Shown here one piece after another: positions 1 through 8,186 of a stretch of DNA of 50,336 nt (within the stretch, counting starts at the first letter, position 1; every line of letters begins with the position of its first letter). The notes under the pieces were generated by a model. It ran no database searches. It was not told the origin of the DNA and saw only the letters and a list, made by a program, of their open reading frames with translations. This stretch comes from Ralstonia sp. 25mfcol4.1 (GTDB lineage Bacteria > Pseudomonadota > Gammaproteobacteria > Burkholderiales > Burkholderiaceae). Position numbers and translations under genes: made by a program. The stretch is from positions 1 through 50,336 of the forward strand of contig NZ_FNJO01000024.1 of assembly GCF_900104095.1 (NCBI RefSeq), written 5' to 3'.

Positions 1-37
1 AGCGTTCAATCTGAGCCAGGATCAAACTCTTCAGTTC
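1..37 (-). rRNA. rrs: 16S ribosomal RNA, 5' end only
   Basis: The reverse complement carries the universal 16S start AGAGTTTGATCCTGGCTCAG followed by ATTGAACGCT. Aligned with the E. coli 5' end, the mature RNA begins near position 37 and runs off the left edge of the window. Only about 37 bases are present, so nothing can be said about the rest of the operon except that it is transcribed leftward. Confidence 0.95.
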
Positions 38-298
38 AATCTCTGTGTGGTGCCGAAGCACCTCGCTCTTTCGAGCGGTCGCTCACTCTCAGAAAACTGA
101 CTGGCTCGCGTCTCGCGACGCAAACCAACATGTTTTACTGTGCGAGCACTGATAACTTTTGAAGCATCACGAAGCCAAAGCCCCGTGGCGTTCGCCATCA
201 AGCGCCCACACTTATCGGTTGTTTGTTTGTTAAAGAACCCCAGCAACCGGCTTTGCCGTTCGCTGTCGCTGCGTCTTTCGTTGCAGCGGAGAAACGAG
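38..298 (-). promoter_or_regulatory. rRNA operon leader with boxA antiterminator
   Basis: This is the transcribed leader upstream of the 16S gene. On the minus strand a boxA core TTCTTTAACA lies at 228-237, next to a T/G-poor AAACAAACAA stretch. BoxA recruits the Nus antitermination complex on rRNA transcripts. The position, roughly 190 nt before the mature 5' end, fits other Burkholderiales rrn leaders. Open frames here are chance. Confidence 0.8.
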
Positions 299-327
299 AT
301 TATTAAGGGTTTTCCCTAATTCGTCAA
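299..327 (-). promoter_or_regulatory. rRNA operon promoter (P1-like)
   Basis: Reading the minus strand, a -35 box TTGACG (322-327) and a -10 box AATAAT (299-304) are separated by exactly 17 bases. Directly upstream, at 341-350, the minus strand has an A-rich run (AAAAAAGAAA) that looks like an UP element for the RNA polymerase alpha subunit. The initially transcribed region then leads into the boxA leader. Strong rRNA promoters have this architecture; the transcription start is not proven. Confidence 0.7.
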
Positions 328-350
328 GCGTTTCGGAGAATTTCTTTTTT

Positions 351-825
351 GCTGCCGCCTGTTGTTACTCGGCAGAAAACTTTCCGATATTCTCCCCCGG
401 CCGCCTTCAGGCGCAGACCTGCAGAGCAGCGGGGAGCGAATATTAATGCTTCCACGCCGCGCTTGCAAGCCTTTTTCAAAAGAAACGCATTGAACACTCG
501 TCGCACGCGAAAGCGTAACTGGTAATCCACCTACAGCGGGAACCATGCGGCACCGGCAAAGGCGTGTTCGGTCACTCCGTTGGCGCGGGCGCCGAGTGAC
601 GCACCCCACCATCGCCCAAGGTACCTGGAGGTAGCTTCCCAGTCGGGCGGTCCGCAAGCATATGCATCGGAACAGCAGGAATCTGAGTGGCGAATCGCGC
701 ACGACACCTCCGCGCCGGAAGAACGTTCGTGCACGTGCCGCTTTCGAGTTCAGTCTCAGTCGGCGAACGCTGACTCAAGACGTCGCTCGGATATGCGTCG
801 CGGTTTGCAACAAGTGCCTTGGTCC
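351..825. other. Intergenic region with one long stem-loop
   Basis: No convincing gene was found; the open frames on both strands lack ribosome sites and recognisable protein sequence. The one structure seen is a hairpin: GTCACTC (571-577) pairs with GAGTGAC (594-600), with an inner GGCGC/GCGCC pairing at 82-93 of that block. It lies between the rRNA promoter and the methyltransferase stop codon and could be a transcript end, but has no T-run. Confidence 0.5.
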
Positions 826-1455
826 TCAGACCTTCTTGGCTACGAGCACCATGCTTTTCCACAGGTACCGCATTCGGCCGACACCATGAAACTGGATAAC
901 TTTAAAGCCATTGACCGAAAGCAGCGCCGCGAGCGTTTTGGAACTCCAGAATTTGATGTGACCCCCGTGCCAGAGCGTCGTATGATGCGCGTCCCATTTG
1001 TTAAACAGGGCTAACGCGAGGTTCTTCAAATAGCCGTGGTACGGCGTGGAAATAATGAGGTAGCCCCCTGTATTAAGGCATCGTTCAGCGTAGGCTGGTA
1101 GCAAATGCGGGGAAAACAGGTGTTCGATCACTTCGGTCGATACCACCGCGTCGAATTTCCGCTCTTGTTCCAGCAATTGCGACGGGTCATCCTGCACGCC
1201 GAAATTGTAGAACGGGATGCCGGGATGAGCTTGCTTCGCCAATCGCACGCCATGAAGATCGTACTCAACGCCCACGACCTTGTATCCTGCGTTGGCCAAC
1301 TCGCCGCAGAGTGCCCCGTTTCCAGCCCCAAGGTCCAGCACGCGCCCGACTGGCAAACCCCTCAATATCTCCAGCACGCAGGGTGCGAGGTAGCCGCATG
1401 ATTCTGGCCCCTCCCCGGTCGACCAGCCAAAATCTGCAACGACATTCTCGCTCAT
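826..1455 (-). CDS. Class I SAM-dependent methyltransferase (UbiG/SmtA-like fold)
   Basis: A 209-residue protein transferring a methyl group from S-adenosylmethionine to an unknown acceptor. Motif I is LDLGAGNG at about residues 40-47, the acidic residue ending strand 2 is E64 in VVGVEYD, and the motif II/III region FDAVVSTEVIEHL is at 101-113. The C-terminal half has aromatic residues and no membrane segment. I chose ATG at 1455 because a G-rich ribosome site (GGGGGG, four bases upstream) precedes it; a GTG at 1479 would add eight residues. It is a lone gene between the rRNA promoter and a divergent EF-G-like gene, so context does not reveal the substrate. Confidence 0.8.
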   Translation of the reverse strand: MSENVVADFGWSTGEGPESCGYLAPCVLEILRGLPVGRVLDLGAGNGALCGELANAGYKVVGVEYDLHGVRLAKQAHPGIPFYNFGVQDDPSQLLEQERKFDAVVSTEVIEHLFSPHLLPAYAERCLNTGGYLIISTPYHGYLKNLALALFNKWDAHHTTLWHGGHIKFWSSKTLAALLSVNGFKVIQFHGVGRMRYLWKSMVLVAKKV

Positions 1456-1817
1456 ATTTACCCCCCATACCTTAGACACAGCGGGAACGAAACGAATTAG
1501 CGGCCAGCGCCTGTAATGTTGCGTCGGCGACCACAGGGAAGAGAGCCTACGCTGCCACCCGTTCGGGTTATGTTACCTACCGAACATTCGCCGGGAACCC
1601 GACGGGAAAAAAGCGCCAACGTCGGATGCCGGACGGTCAACCCTCTATCCATCTTCTGTCACGGTGCCGCCCCGGCCCGAACGTGAATGCATAAGATCTT
1701 GCCCACCGAATCCCAGGCCCCGGGATACGATGGGTTGCGGGAGTCGCGCCGCGTATGGCGTTTGCGACCTGCCTCGCCAATAATGGTTGAACAGCCACGG
1801 GCAGACGGGGGCGAACC
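1456..1817. other. Divergent intergenic region, methyltransferase / EF-G-like gene
   Basis: About 360 bases between two divergent genes. Overlapping minus-strand open frames at 1637-2024 are shadows of the plus-strand gene's start. It must hold both promoters, but I see no clear -35/-10 pair. The EF-G-like gene has only a weak GGGGGCG ribosome site before its ATG. Confidence 0.4.
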
Positions 1818-3866
1818 ATGCTTTACAGTCCCAAAGCAATTCGTACGATCGCCCTGTTGGGGCACGCCGGAGGCGGAAAGACCTCCTTGATCGAGGCGCT
1901 GCTTCACAAGGGTGGTGCACTGCACAACCCCGGCAGTGTCGAGCGCGGCACGACGGTCTGCGATTTCGATCCGCTCGAACACAAATACCGGCATTCGCTT
2001 ACCAGCGCGATTGCCCATCTCCACTACCGCGACACCCGCATCTACCTGCTCGATACGCCCGGTTATCCCGACTTCTCTGGCCTGTCGATGAGCGGGATGG
2101 CCGCGGTCGAGACTGCCGCCATCGTCATCAACGCGCAGACCGGCCTTGATATGACGACGCGTCGCATGATGGCGTGGGCACAGTCGCGGAACCTGTGCCG
2201 GATGATTATTGTCAACGGCATCGATAAAGAAAAAGTCGATCTTCCCGCGCTGCTGACCGACATTCAGGAAGCGTTCGGCAAAGAATGCCTGCCCATCAAT
2301 CTTCCAGCCGGGCGAGCTACCCAGGTCGTGGATTGCTTCTTCAACCCGGCGGGCGACGCCGATTTCCTTTCCGTGGCATCAGCTCATGAGGCGCTCGTCG
2401 ATCAAGTCGTCGAGATGGATCCAGAACTGATGGAACTGTATCTCGAGCAAGGCCAGCAAATCGCACCGGAACAACTGCACGCCCCGTTCGAACGAGCACT
2501 CCGCGAAGGGCATCTGGTGCCAATCTGCTTCACCTCGGCAACCAACGGTACCGGCATCGCCGAATTGCTCGAGGTATTTGTGCGGTTGCTGCCTGATCCG
2601 ACCGAGGGGAATCCACCGCTGTTTTTCCGTACGGTGGGTGAGAACAAGGTAACGGTTCGGGCCGAACCCGATCCGGACAAACATGTGCTTGCCCATGTCT
2701 TCAAGATCACGATCGACCCCTACCTTGGTAAAATGGCTGTATTTCGCATCCACCAAGGCACGGTCACGCGTGACAGTCAGCTCTATATCGGTGATGGGCG
2801 GCAGCCGTTCAAGGTGGCGCATCTCTTGATGCTGCAGGGAAAGGAGCGCGTCGAAGTCGCGCACGCGGGGCCGGGCGATATCTGCGCCGTGGCGAAGGTA
2901 GACGAAATTGCTTTCGATGCCGTGCTGCATGATGCCACCGAGGACGGCAATATCCATCTGCTTCCGCTTGATTTTCCAACGCCGATCTATGGCCTCGCGA
3001 TTGAGCCTGCACGGCGGGGCAACGAGCAGCGCCTGTCGGAACTGTTGCAGAAGCTCACCGCGGGCGACCCGTGCCTGCGCATCGAGCACCCAGCCGGCAC
3101 CAATGAAACCGTCATGCTTGGCTTGGGCGAGTTCCAACTGCGCTGTGCGCTGGAGCGCCTGACCGAACATTACAAGCTCGATGTCGTAACACGGCCACCG
3201 AAGATCGCCTATCGCGAAACCATCGACGGGAAGGCGGAAGGCCACCACCGCCACAAAAAGCAAACCGGTGGCGCCGGTCAGTTCGGCGAGGTGTTCCTCC
3301 GCGTCGAGCCGCTGGCGCGTGGCACGGGCTTCGAATTCGTCGACGCGGTCAAGGGCGGCGCTATTCCGGGCCAGTTTATTCCCGCCGTCGAAAAAGGCAT
3401 TCGCCAGGTTCTCGACAGCGGCCCGCTGGCAGGTTTTCCCATGCAGGACGTACGCGTCACCGTGTTCGATGGCAAGAGCCATTCCGTCGATTCAAAGGAA
3501 GTGGCCTTCGCGGTGGCGGGGCGCAAGGCCTTTGTCGACGCCGTGCTCAAGGCAAGGCCCAGCGTACTCGAACCGATCGTGGATATCGAAGTGACAACAC
3601 CAGAAGCGGCAATGGGCGACATCATCAGCGACCTGTCGACCAAACGCGGACAGGTCCGCGGCACGCGGAGCGCAGCTGGCAACAACGTCACCGTTATGGG
3701 ACAGGTGCCACTATCCGAACTGAACGAATACCAATCGCGTGTGAACAGCATTACGGGCGGCCACGGTCACTACGCAATGCAATTCAGCCACTACGAGCCC
3801 GTGCCGCCGGCCCAACAGGAACAGATGGCCGCCCAGCATAAGTCGCGGGAGGACAACACGTCCTGA
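1818..3866 (+). CDS. Elongation factor G-like translational GTPase (paralogue)
   Basis: A 682-residue protein with the whole EF-G domain order: GTPase domain, beta-barrel domain II, and the C-terminal domains III-V (a domain IV-like region around residues 470-590). G1 is GHAGGGKT (15-22), the switch I threonines are in RGTT (43-46), G3 is DTPGYPDF (79-86) and G4 is NGID (133-136). Canonical EF-G has DTPGHxDF and NKxD, so the catalytic histidine is tyrosine and the guanine-binding lysine is glycine here. EF-G-like paralogues (FusA2 type) often carry the DTPGY form. The gene stands alone, not in the str operon, so it is unlikely to be the main translocase. Its cellular role is unknown. A terminator follows at once. 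Confidence 0.85.
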   Translation: MLYSPKAIRTIALLGHAGGGKTSLIEALLHKGGALHNPGSVERGTTVCDFDPLEHKYRHSLTSAIAHLHYRDTRIYLLDTPGYPDFSGLSMSGMAAVETAAIVINAQTGLDMTTRRMMAWAQSRNLCRMIIVNGIDKEKVDLPALLTDIQEAFGKECLPINLPAGRATQVVDCFFNPAGDADFLSVASAHEALVDQVVEMDPELMELYLEQGQQIAPEQLHAPFERALREGHLVPICFTSATNGTGIAELLEVFVRLLPDPTEGNPPLFFRTVGENKVTVRAEPDPDKHVLAHVFKITIDPYLGKMAVFRIHQGTVTRDSQLYIGDGRQPFKVAHLLMLQGKERVEVAHAGPGDICAVAKVDEIAFDAVLHDATEDGNIHLLPLDFPTPIYGLAIEPARRGNEQRLSELLQKLTAGDPCLRIEHPAGTNETVMLGLGEFQLRCALERLTEHYKLDVVTRPPKIAYRETIDGKAEGHHRHKKQTGGAGQFGEVFLRVEPLARGTGFEFVDAVKGGAIPGQFIPAVEKGIRQVLDSGPLAGFPMQDVRVTVFDGKSHSVDSKEVAFAVAGRKAFVDAVLKARPSVLEPIVDIEVTTPEAAMGDIISDLSTKRGQVRGTRSAAGNNVTVMGQVPLSELNEYQSRVNSITGGHGHYAMQFSHYEPVPPAQQEQMAAQHKSREDNTS

Positions 3867-3902
3867 ATATGTTTCAGGGAAAATAAGCGAGAAACGCTGA
3901 AG

Positions 3903-3926
3903 CCGGCCTGCCCCAGGCTGGTTTTT
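3903..3926 (+). terminator. Intrinsic terminator after the EF-G-like gene
   Basis: CCGGCCTG (3903-3910) pairs with CAGGCTGG (3914-3921), one G-U pair included, over a three-base loop, and is followed directly by TTTTT (3922-3926). It is 36 bases after the stop codon, the expected place for a rho-independent terminator. Confidence 0.75.
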
Positions 3927-3951
3927 CGGGTGGCCGGTGCCGCTTCGCCGG

Positions 3952-3957
3952 TATAAT
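3952..3957 (+). promoter_or_regulatory. Possible -10 box upstream of the Bug receptor gene
   Basis: A perfect TATAAT lies 183 bases before the receptor start and just after the terminator of the previous gene. No good -35 box sits 16-18 bases upstream, so this is only a candidate; an activator-dependent promoter is possible. Confidence 0.3.
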
Positions 3958-4139
3958 TCGGACCGCATCTATTTACCCGAATTCCTGTTGTCTGAAGTGA
4001 TGTCTCGAATCTGCGCGCCTGTGCCACCCGCAGCGCGAAATGAACGCGTGAGCAGCGGCGTCATCACCTACCCTCCATCAGCCCGCGCCAAAAGACGGCG
4101 AACGTTCGGCTCAGGATTCGTTTCACAAGGATCCTTGCA

Positions 4140-5120
4140 ATGCTGAAGGCAATGCTGGCCGCCATGCTGGTGGCCTGTGGTCTCACCACCACGCCCGTAA
4201 ACGCTCAATCCGCCCACGCCCAATGGCCCACCAAGCCCATCCGGCTGGTGATTCCGTTCCCGCCGGGCGGCGGTACCGATATTCTCGCCCGCCTGGTGGC
4301 CAATCAGGTGTCGCAGGACACGAAATGGACCTTTGTCCCCGACAACAAGCCCGGGGCCGGCGGCACACTCGGCATCGCGGAGATCGTTCGAGCTGCGCCC
4401 ACCGGCTACGAACTTGTCATGGGTCAGAAAGACAACCTGGTAGTCGCACCGTGGCTCTATAAGTCGGTGTCCTATGTGCCGGGTCGCGATCTCGTTGCCA
4501 TCAGCCACGTCGCCTACACGCCCATCGCCATCGTCACGTCAGCCAACTCGCGCTTCAAGACCTTGGCCGACGTCGTAGCCGCCGCGAAGGCGCACCCGGA
4601 ATCCATCAAGTATGGATCGCCGGGCAACGGGACGACCATCCATCTGGCTGCCGAGATCTTCAGCCAGGCGGCTGGCATCAAGTTGCTGCACGTTCCCTAC
4701 AAGGGGTCCAACGCGGCGATGATGGACGCCATGGCCGGTAACGTGGACCTGATGGTGGCCTCGGTGCCCTCCGCGCTGGCACAGGTCAAGGCTGGCAAGC
4801 TGCGCGCGCTGGCGGTAACTTCGGCCACCCGTAGCACGTCGCTCCCCAACGTGCCGACTGTCGCGGAAAGCGGCTACAAGAACGTAGACGTGAGTACGTG
4901 GTACGGCATCTTCGCGCCGGCCAAGACGCCTGCGGATGTCGTGGAACGCATTGGCACCGAGGTCAACAAGGTGCTCGCCAAGCCAGACGTCATCCGCGCC
5001 ATCCACGAGCAAGGTGCCGAGCCCAAGCTCATGACCGCGCAACAGTTTTCCGATCTCGTGACATCGGAATACAAGGCGTGGAAACCCATCGTGGAGCGGT
5101 CGGGCGCCAAGCTCGAGTAA
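4140..5120 (+). CDS. Bug/TctC-family periplasmic solute-binding receptor
   Basis: A 326-residue secreted receptor of the tripartite tricarboxylate transporter family. The N-terminus is a Sec signal peptide with likely cleavage near VNA (residue 22). The family signature PFPPGGGTD is at 39-47, followed by the usual alternating alpha/beta domains and the closing LVTSEYKAWKPIVERSGAKLE-type end. Members bind small carboxylates such as tricarboxylates, glutamate or nicotinate in the periplasm. No TctA/TctB membrane partner is adjacent, which is normal: Burkholderiales carry very many orphan Bug receptors. The ligand cannot be named. The ribosome site is AAGGA about eight bases before ATG. Confidence 0.92.
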   Translation: MLKAMLAAMLVACGLTTTPVNAQSAHAQWPTKPIRLVIPFPPGGGTDILARLVANQVSQDTKWTFVPDNKPGAGGTLGIAEIVRAAPTGYELVMGQKDNLVVAPWLYKSVSYVPGRDLVAISHVAYTPIAIVTSANSRFKTLADVVAAAKAHPESIKYGSPGNGTTIHLAAEIFSQAAGIKLLHVPYKGSNAAMMDAMAGNVDLMVASVPSALAQVKAGKLRALAVTSATRSTSLPNVPTVAESGYKNVDVSTWYGIFAPAKTPADVVERIGTEVNKVLAKPDVIRAIHEQGAEPKLMTAQQFSDLVTSEYKAWKPIVERSGAKLE

Positions 5121-5190
5121 GAGCCGGTCGGCCGCAATCACCCTGCATGCTCATCGACAGCGATACGTTTAGTGTTGCCAGGCGTCTCGC

Positions 5191-5400
5191 TCACTGGCCC
5201 ACAGTGCCCGCGCGCCGGACCCGCGGCTCCAACGCTCGCGTCGGAACATGGGTACGCGCCCCGGCCCCTTCGAATTCGACAATGACGGCAGTGGGGCTTG
5301 CAATGCGGGTAACGGTCACGGGTGCACCCCGAAACGTCCATGTCGACTCGATCTGATAGGGACTATTTCGGTATGCTTTGCGGCGCTGCTTGCTGTTCAT
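5191..5400 (-). CDS. Small hypothetical protein, 69 residues
   Basis: I do not recognise this protein with certainty. It begins MNSKQRRKAYRN, a strongly basic N-terminus, continues with a hydrophobic/beta-rich middle (TWTFRGAPVTVTRI, TAVIVEFEG) and ends in a basic tail. The amino-acid make-up is more protein-like than in the competing frames, and the gene sits in an otherwise empty gap, converging on the Bug receptor gene. The ribosome site is poor. A chance open frame remains possible. Confidence 0.45.
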   Translation of the reverse strand: MNSKQRRKAYRNSPYQIESTWTFRGAPVTVTRIASPTAVIVEFEGAGARTHVPTRALEPRVRRAGTVGQ

Positions 5401-5653
5401 GTCGGAAACCGCTGGGTCAACTGGCACCGTCCCGTGACGTTGCTCGGCATTTGCCGGTGGAAGGCGCGGACTTCCCTGGCTGCAGCCAAGGCCGTTAGCA
5501 TTAACTCGGTCATATGTTTGCCAATCAAGGGCGGACGACACTAGGCACACGCGCCGATCCAGGGGGCGCCGGTGGCTTGGGTAAAGGGAACGTTGCCTGA
5601 GAGTTCATCCGGCTCGAAAGGTTCCTGACGGATTAGCCGCCGCGACGGAAAGA

Positions 5654-6919
5654 TCACGAGACAGCTTCCTCCGGTCCCGCCTCGGAGATGGCTTGCGCCA
5701 ATGCCTCCGTGACACGGATTTCCGCCCCAATGGGAGTCATCTGCGCCGTTGCCGCGAATGGTGCCGACGATGTCGGCGAAGGATGGCGATTGCGTCGCCA
5801 TAGGAAGAAGGAGGCCAAACCCGCGTGAAGGACGAGAAACGCCCAGAACAGCCCGCTGGCACCTAACCGATTCATGAGCGGCGAGATAATCAGAGGACTG
5901 ATGGCCGAACCTACAGAGTTAATCAGGAGCATGCCCTGAATGACGCGTACGAGTTCGCTCGCCTCTGCACGATCGGCCGAGTGACTGACCGCCACCGGAT
6001 AGATCGCGAAAATGCCGCCTCCGATGAGGAACATCAACACCATGAGCAGGGGCGGATAACTCGGCAGGATCAGCACGGCCAGAGAGACGGCTGCGCATCC
6101 CACACTCAGGGCAAGCAGTACGGTCTGCCTGTCCTGCCTGTCGGACCACCGACCTACCGGGTATTGCAGTGCCATGGCGCCGCAAATGGCACTTGCCATC
6201 AATTGACCAACCTGGGCAACGCTCATGCCCTCTCGTTGCAGGTAGATCGGCAGTAACGTGTAGACCGCCGCGATGCCCACGCCGGATCCAAAGCTGCCGA
6301 TTGCGCCCGCGGGCGTCATGCGAACGAGATCCTGCGGCATCAATGGCTCGGCCTGCACCACGTCTGGCGCAGTCTTCGGTAGCACGGCCATGGGCAGCAC
6401 GGCCATCGATCCGAGTACGCCGGCCACCATGAACGGCACGCTCTCGGACACGGTTCCCATGGCGCCGAGACTCATCTGCGCGAGCATGATCGAGCCGTAG
6501 AGGGCGATCATATAGATCGCCAACAGCCGCCCCCTGGACTTCGTATCCCCAACGAGCAACAGCCAGCTCTCCACGACGAGGTAGATGCCCACCATCGCCC
6601 AGCCGTTCACGAGCCGCAGGACGAGCCAAACCCAGGGATCGGCAAACAAGCCCTGTAGCAGATAGGTAATCGCGACAAGGGAGGCGAAGCTGCTATACGA
6701 GCGAATATGGCCGATCCGCGAAATCAGACGATCGCTGGTCACCGCGCCAAGGGTCAGCCCAACGAAATACGCCGACGAAATGGCGCCGATCATCGTTGCG
6801 GAAACACTGGCGGCATCTAGCCGGAGAGACGTGAGGGAAGACATGAAGCCGCTTCCCAAACTCACAATGAACAACCCTAAAAGTGGCCCAATCGCCACCA
6901 CCCAACCGCTGCGCGACAC
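5654..6919 (-). CDS. Major facilitator superfamily transporter (YcaD-like)
   Basis: A 421-residue inner-membrane protein with about 12 hydrophobic segments in two bundles of six, separated by a polar loop near the middle (around KTAPDVVQAEPLMPQD). The loop after segment 2 has the MFS basic motif form (TSDRLISRIGHIR). The sequence style, with VNGWAMVGIYLVVESWL in the first half, resembles the YcaD branch, whose substrates are mostly unknown. I chose GTG at 6919 because GAGGAA lies five bases before it; a GTG at 6949 would give 431 residues. The neighbour upstream is a hydrolase on the same strand with an 87-base gap, so co-transcription is possible. Confidence 0.85.
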   Translation of the reverse strand: MSRSGWVVAIGPLLGLFIVSLGSGFMSSLTSLRLDAASVSATMIGAISSAYFVGLTLGAVTSDRLISRIGHIRSYSSFASLVAITYLLQGLFADPWVWLVLRLVNGWAMVGIYLVVESWLLLVGDTKSRGRLLAIYMIALYGSIMLAQMSLGAMGTVSESVPFMVAGVLGSMAVLPMAVLPKTAPDVVQAEPLMPQDLVRMTPAGAIGSFGSGVGIAAVYTLLPIYLQREGMSVAQVGQLMASAICGAMALQYPVGRWSDRQDRQTVLLALSVGCAAVSLAVLILPSYPPLLMVLMFLIGGGIFAIYPVAVSHSADRAEASELVRVIQGMLLINSVGSAISPLIISPLMNRLGASGLFWAFLVLHAGLASFFLWRRNRHPSPTSSAPFAATAQMTPIGAEIRVTEALAQAISEAGPEEAVS

Positions 6920-7006
6920 AACTTCCTCACAAAGCCAAACAAAATGCACGGCGGAGAATACCCGATGTCGGCAATTGCCTGCCCTGGCGGCTGAGTACGG
7001 GTGCCG

Positions 7007-7870
7007 CTAGCCAGCGAATGCGGCAACTGCCCGATTGAACGCACTTGGGTTGGCGATATTCATGCCGTGAGAGGCGCCGGCAATCGTCTGCCGCCCCGCG
7101 CCCCGGATCCATTCGTGGAGCTTTTCGACTGTATTACGAAACATGCGCGGACTTTTCTGCCCATCGATCAGCAGGGTTGGACACGAAATGTCGGCGGCGT
7201 CTTCGCGAGTGTAGGCAGGCAACGGGTCGCGTAGCTGCTTCGGCAGGGTCAGCGCATTATCGAGGGCCATGCCACGGAAGCTCTGTGAACTCTTGTTCCA
7301 GAAGCCCGGCATGGTTACCGAGTCGACAAACATCGTCAACCCGCCATCAAATTCCCCTTGCTCGATCAGCGCCGACGCTTTCGCTCGCAGCGCATGAACG
7401 GAAGGCGGCAAGCTGCCGACCGATGCATTCGGCGTTGCCTGCAACGGGCCGCCTGGATCGGCGAGCGTGAGCGTTCTCACCAGATGTGGATAGTTGCGCG
7501 CCAGATGAAAAGCAATGCAGCCACCACGCGAGTGGCCTACCAGATGTACCGCCCCTAGACCCAGCGCCTCGATGAATTCCGCCACTTCTTCAACATGGGC
7601 CTGCCAACTGAAGTCGCCGCGACCGAACGCTTCGATTTGCGGCCAATAGTGGCCGAGGCTGGGAGCGAAGCAATGGAATCGCTTCGACAGCGTAGCGAGC
7701 TGGGGTTCCCAATAGCGGTAGTCGCACAGCGACCCGTGTACGAATACCATCGGCTCGCCGCTGCCCGCCTCTACATACGGTACGGAGGCGCCCGAGGCGG
7801 TGCAAACAAAAGACGGCTGTGGCCAGGCACCGGCTAGAGCCAGCGTAGTGAGGGGCGCTCGGGCATTCAT
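7007..7870 (-). CDS. Alpha/beta hydrolase
   Basis: A 287-residue alpha/beta-hydrolase-fold enzyme. The oxyanion-hole motif is HGSLCD (45-50), the nucleophile elbow is GHSRGG with Ser114, the acid is Asp236 in LLIDGQKSP, and the catalytic histidine is His268 in GASHGMN, so the triad is complete. The N-terminus has a mildly hydrophobic stretch but no clear signal peptide. The family includes esterases, C-C bond hydrolases and haloperoxidase-like proteins, and substrate cannot be read from sequence. A good ribosome site (AAAGGA) precedes ATG. A 15-bp dyad (7933-7947) lies about 63 bases upstream of the start and may be an operator. Confidence 0.88.
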   Translation of the reverse strand: MNARAPLTTLALAGAWPQPSFVCTASGASVPYVEAGSGEPMVFVHGSLCDYRYWEPQLATLSKRFHCFAPSLGHYWPQIEAFGRGDFSWQAHVEEVAEFIEALGLGAVHLVGHSRGGCIAFHLARNYPHLVRTLTLADPGGPLQATPNASVGSLPPSVHALRAKASALIEQGEFDGGLTMFVDSVTMPGFWNKSSQSFRGMALDNALTLPKQLRDPLPAYTREDAADISCPTLLIDGQKSPRMFRNTVEKLHEWIRGAGRQTIAGASHGMNIANPSAFNRAVAAFAG

Positions 7871-7932
7871 GTGTGGGATTCCTTTTGCCGAGACTCTGCT
7901 TGACGGTGGTCAAAAAGAAAACCGAATAATAT

Positions 7933-7947
7933 TGATGGAATCCATCA
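7933..7947. promoter_or_regulatory. Perfect dyad upstream of the hydrolase gene, candidate operator
   Basis: TGATGG (7933-7938) and CCATCA (7942-7947) flank AAT. A second short dyad, TTGAC-GGTG-GTCAA, is nearby at 7900-7913. Both sit in the 316-bp divergent gap (7871-8186) between the hydrolase and the pyruvyl transferase-like gene. Nothing else was found in that gap apart from a TATAAA at 8152-8157 that could be a -10 box for the plus-strand gene. Confidence 0.35.
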
Positions 7948-8186
7948 GCTTTACTGATACGTCTGCGTGTGCGGTCCGATGCGCGCTGTGAGGACAGGAA
8001 GCGGGCCGCCGTTTTCTTTGCGCTAACGTGCCTTAAGAAGCACATATAGCCTGCATTGAACGGTGGGTATGTGGTCCGCGAAGTGGCTACGCCCGTTTGG
8101 CAGGCTTGCGGCGCCTGTCCTGTCGCCCCACAACGCGGGCGTCGCGTCACCTATAAATAGGCATACCGATCGCTGAAGACATCCTC

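Noticed and set aside
2379..3482. 367-codon open frame antisense to the EF-G-like gene
   Set aside because: No ribosome site or known motif, and the sense strand encodes a full EF-G protein.
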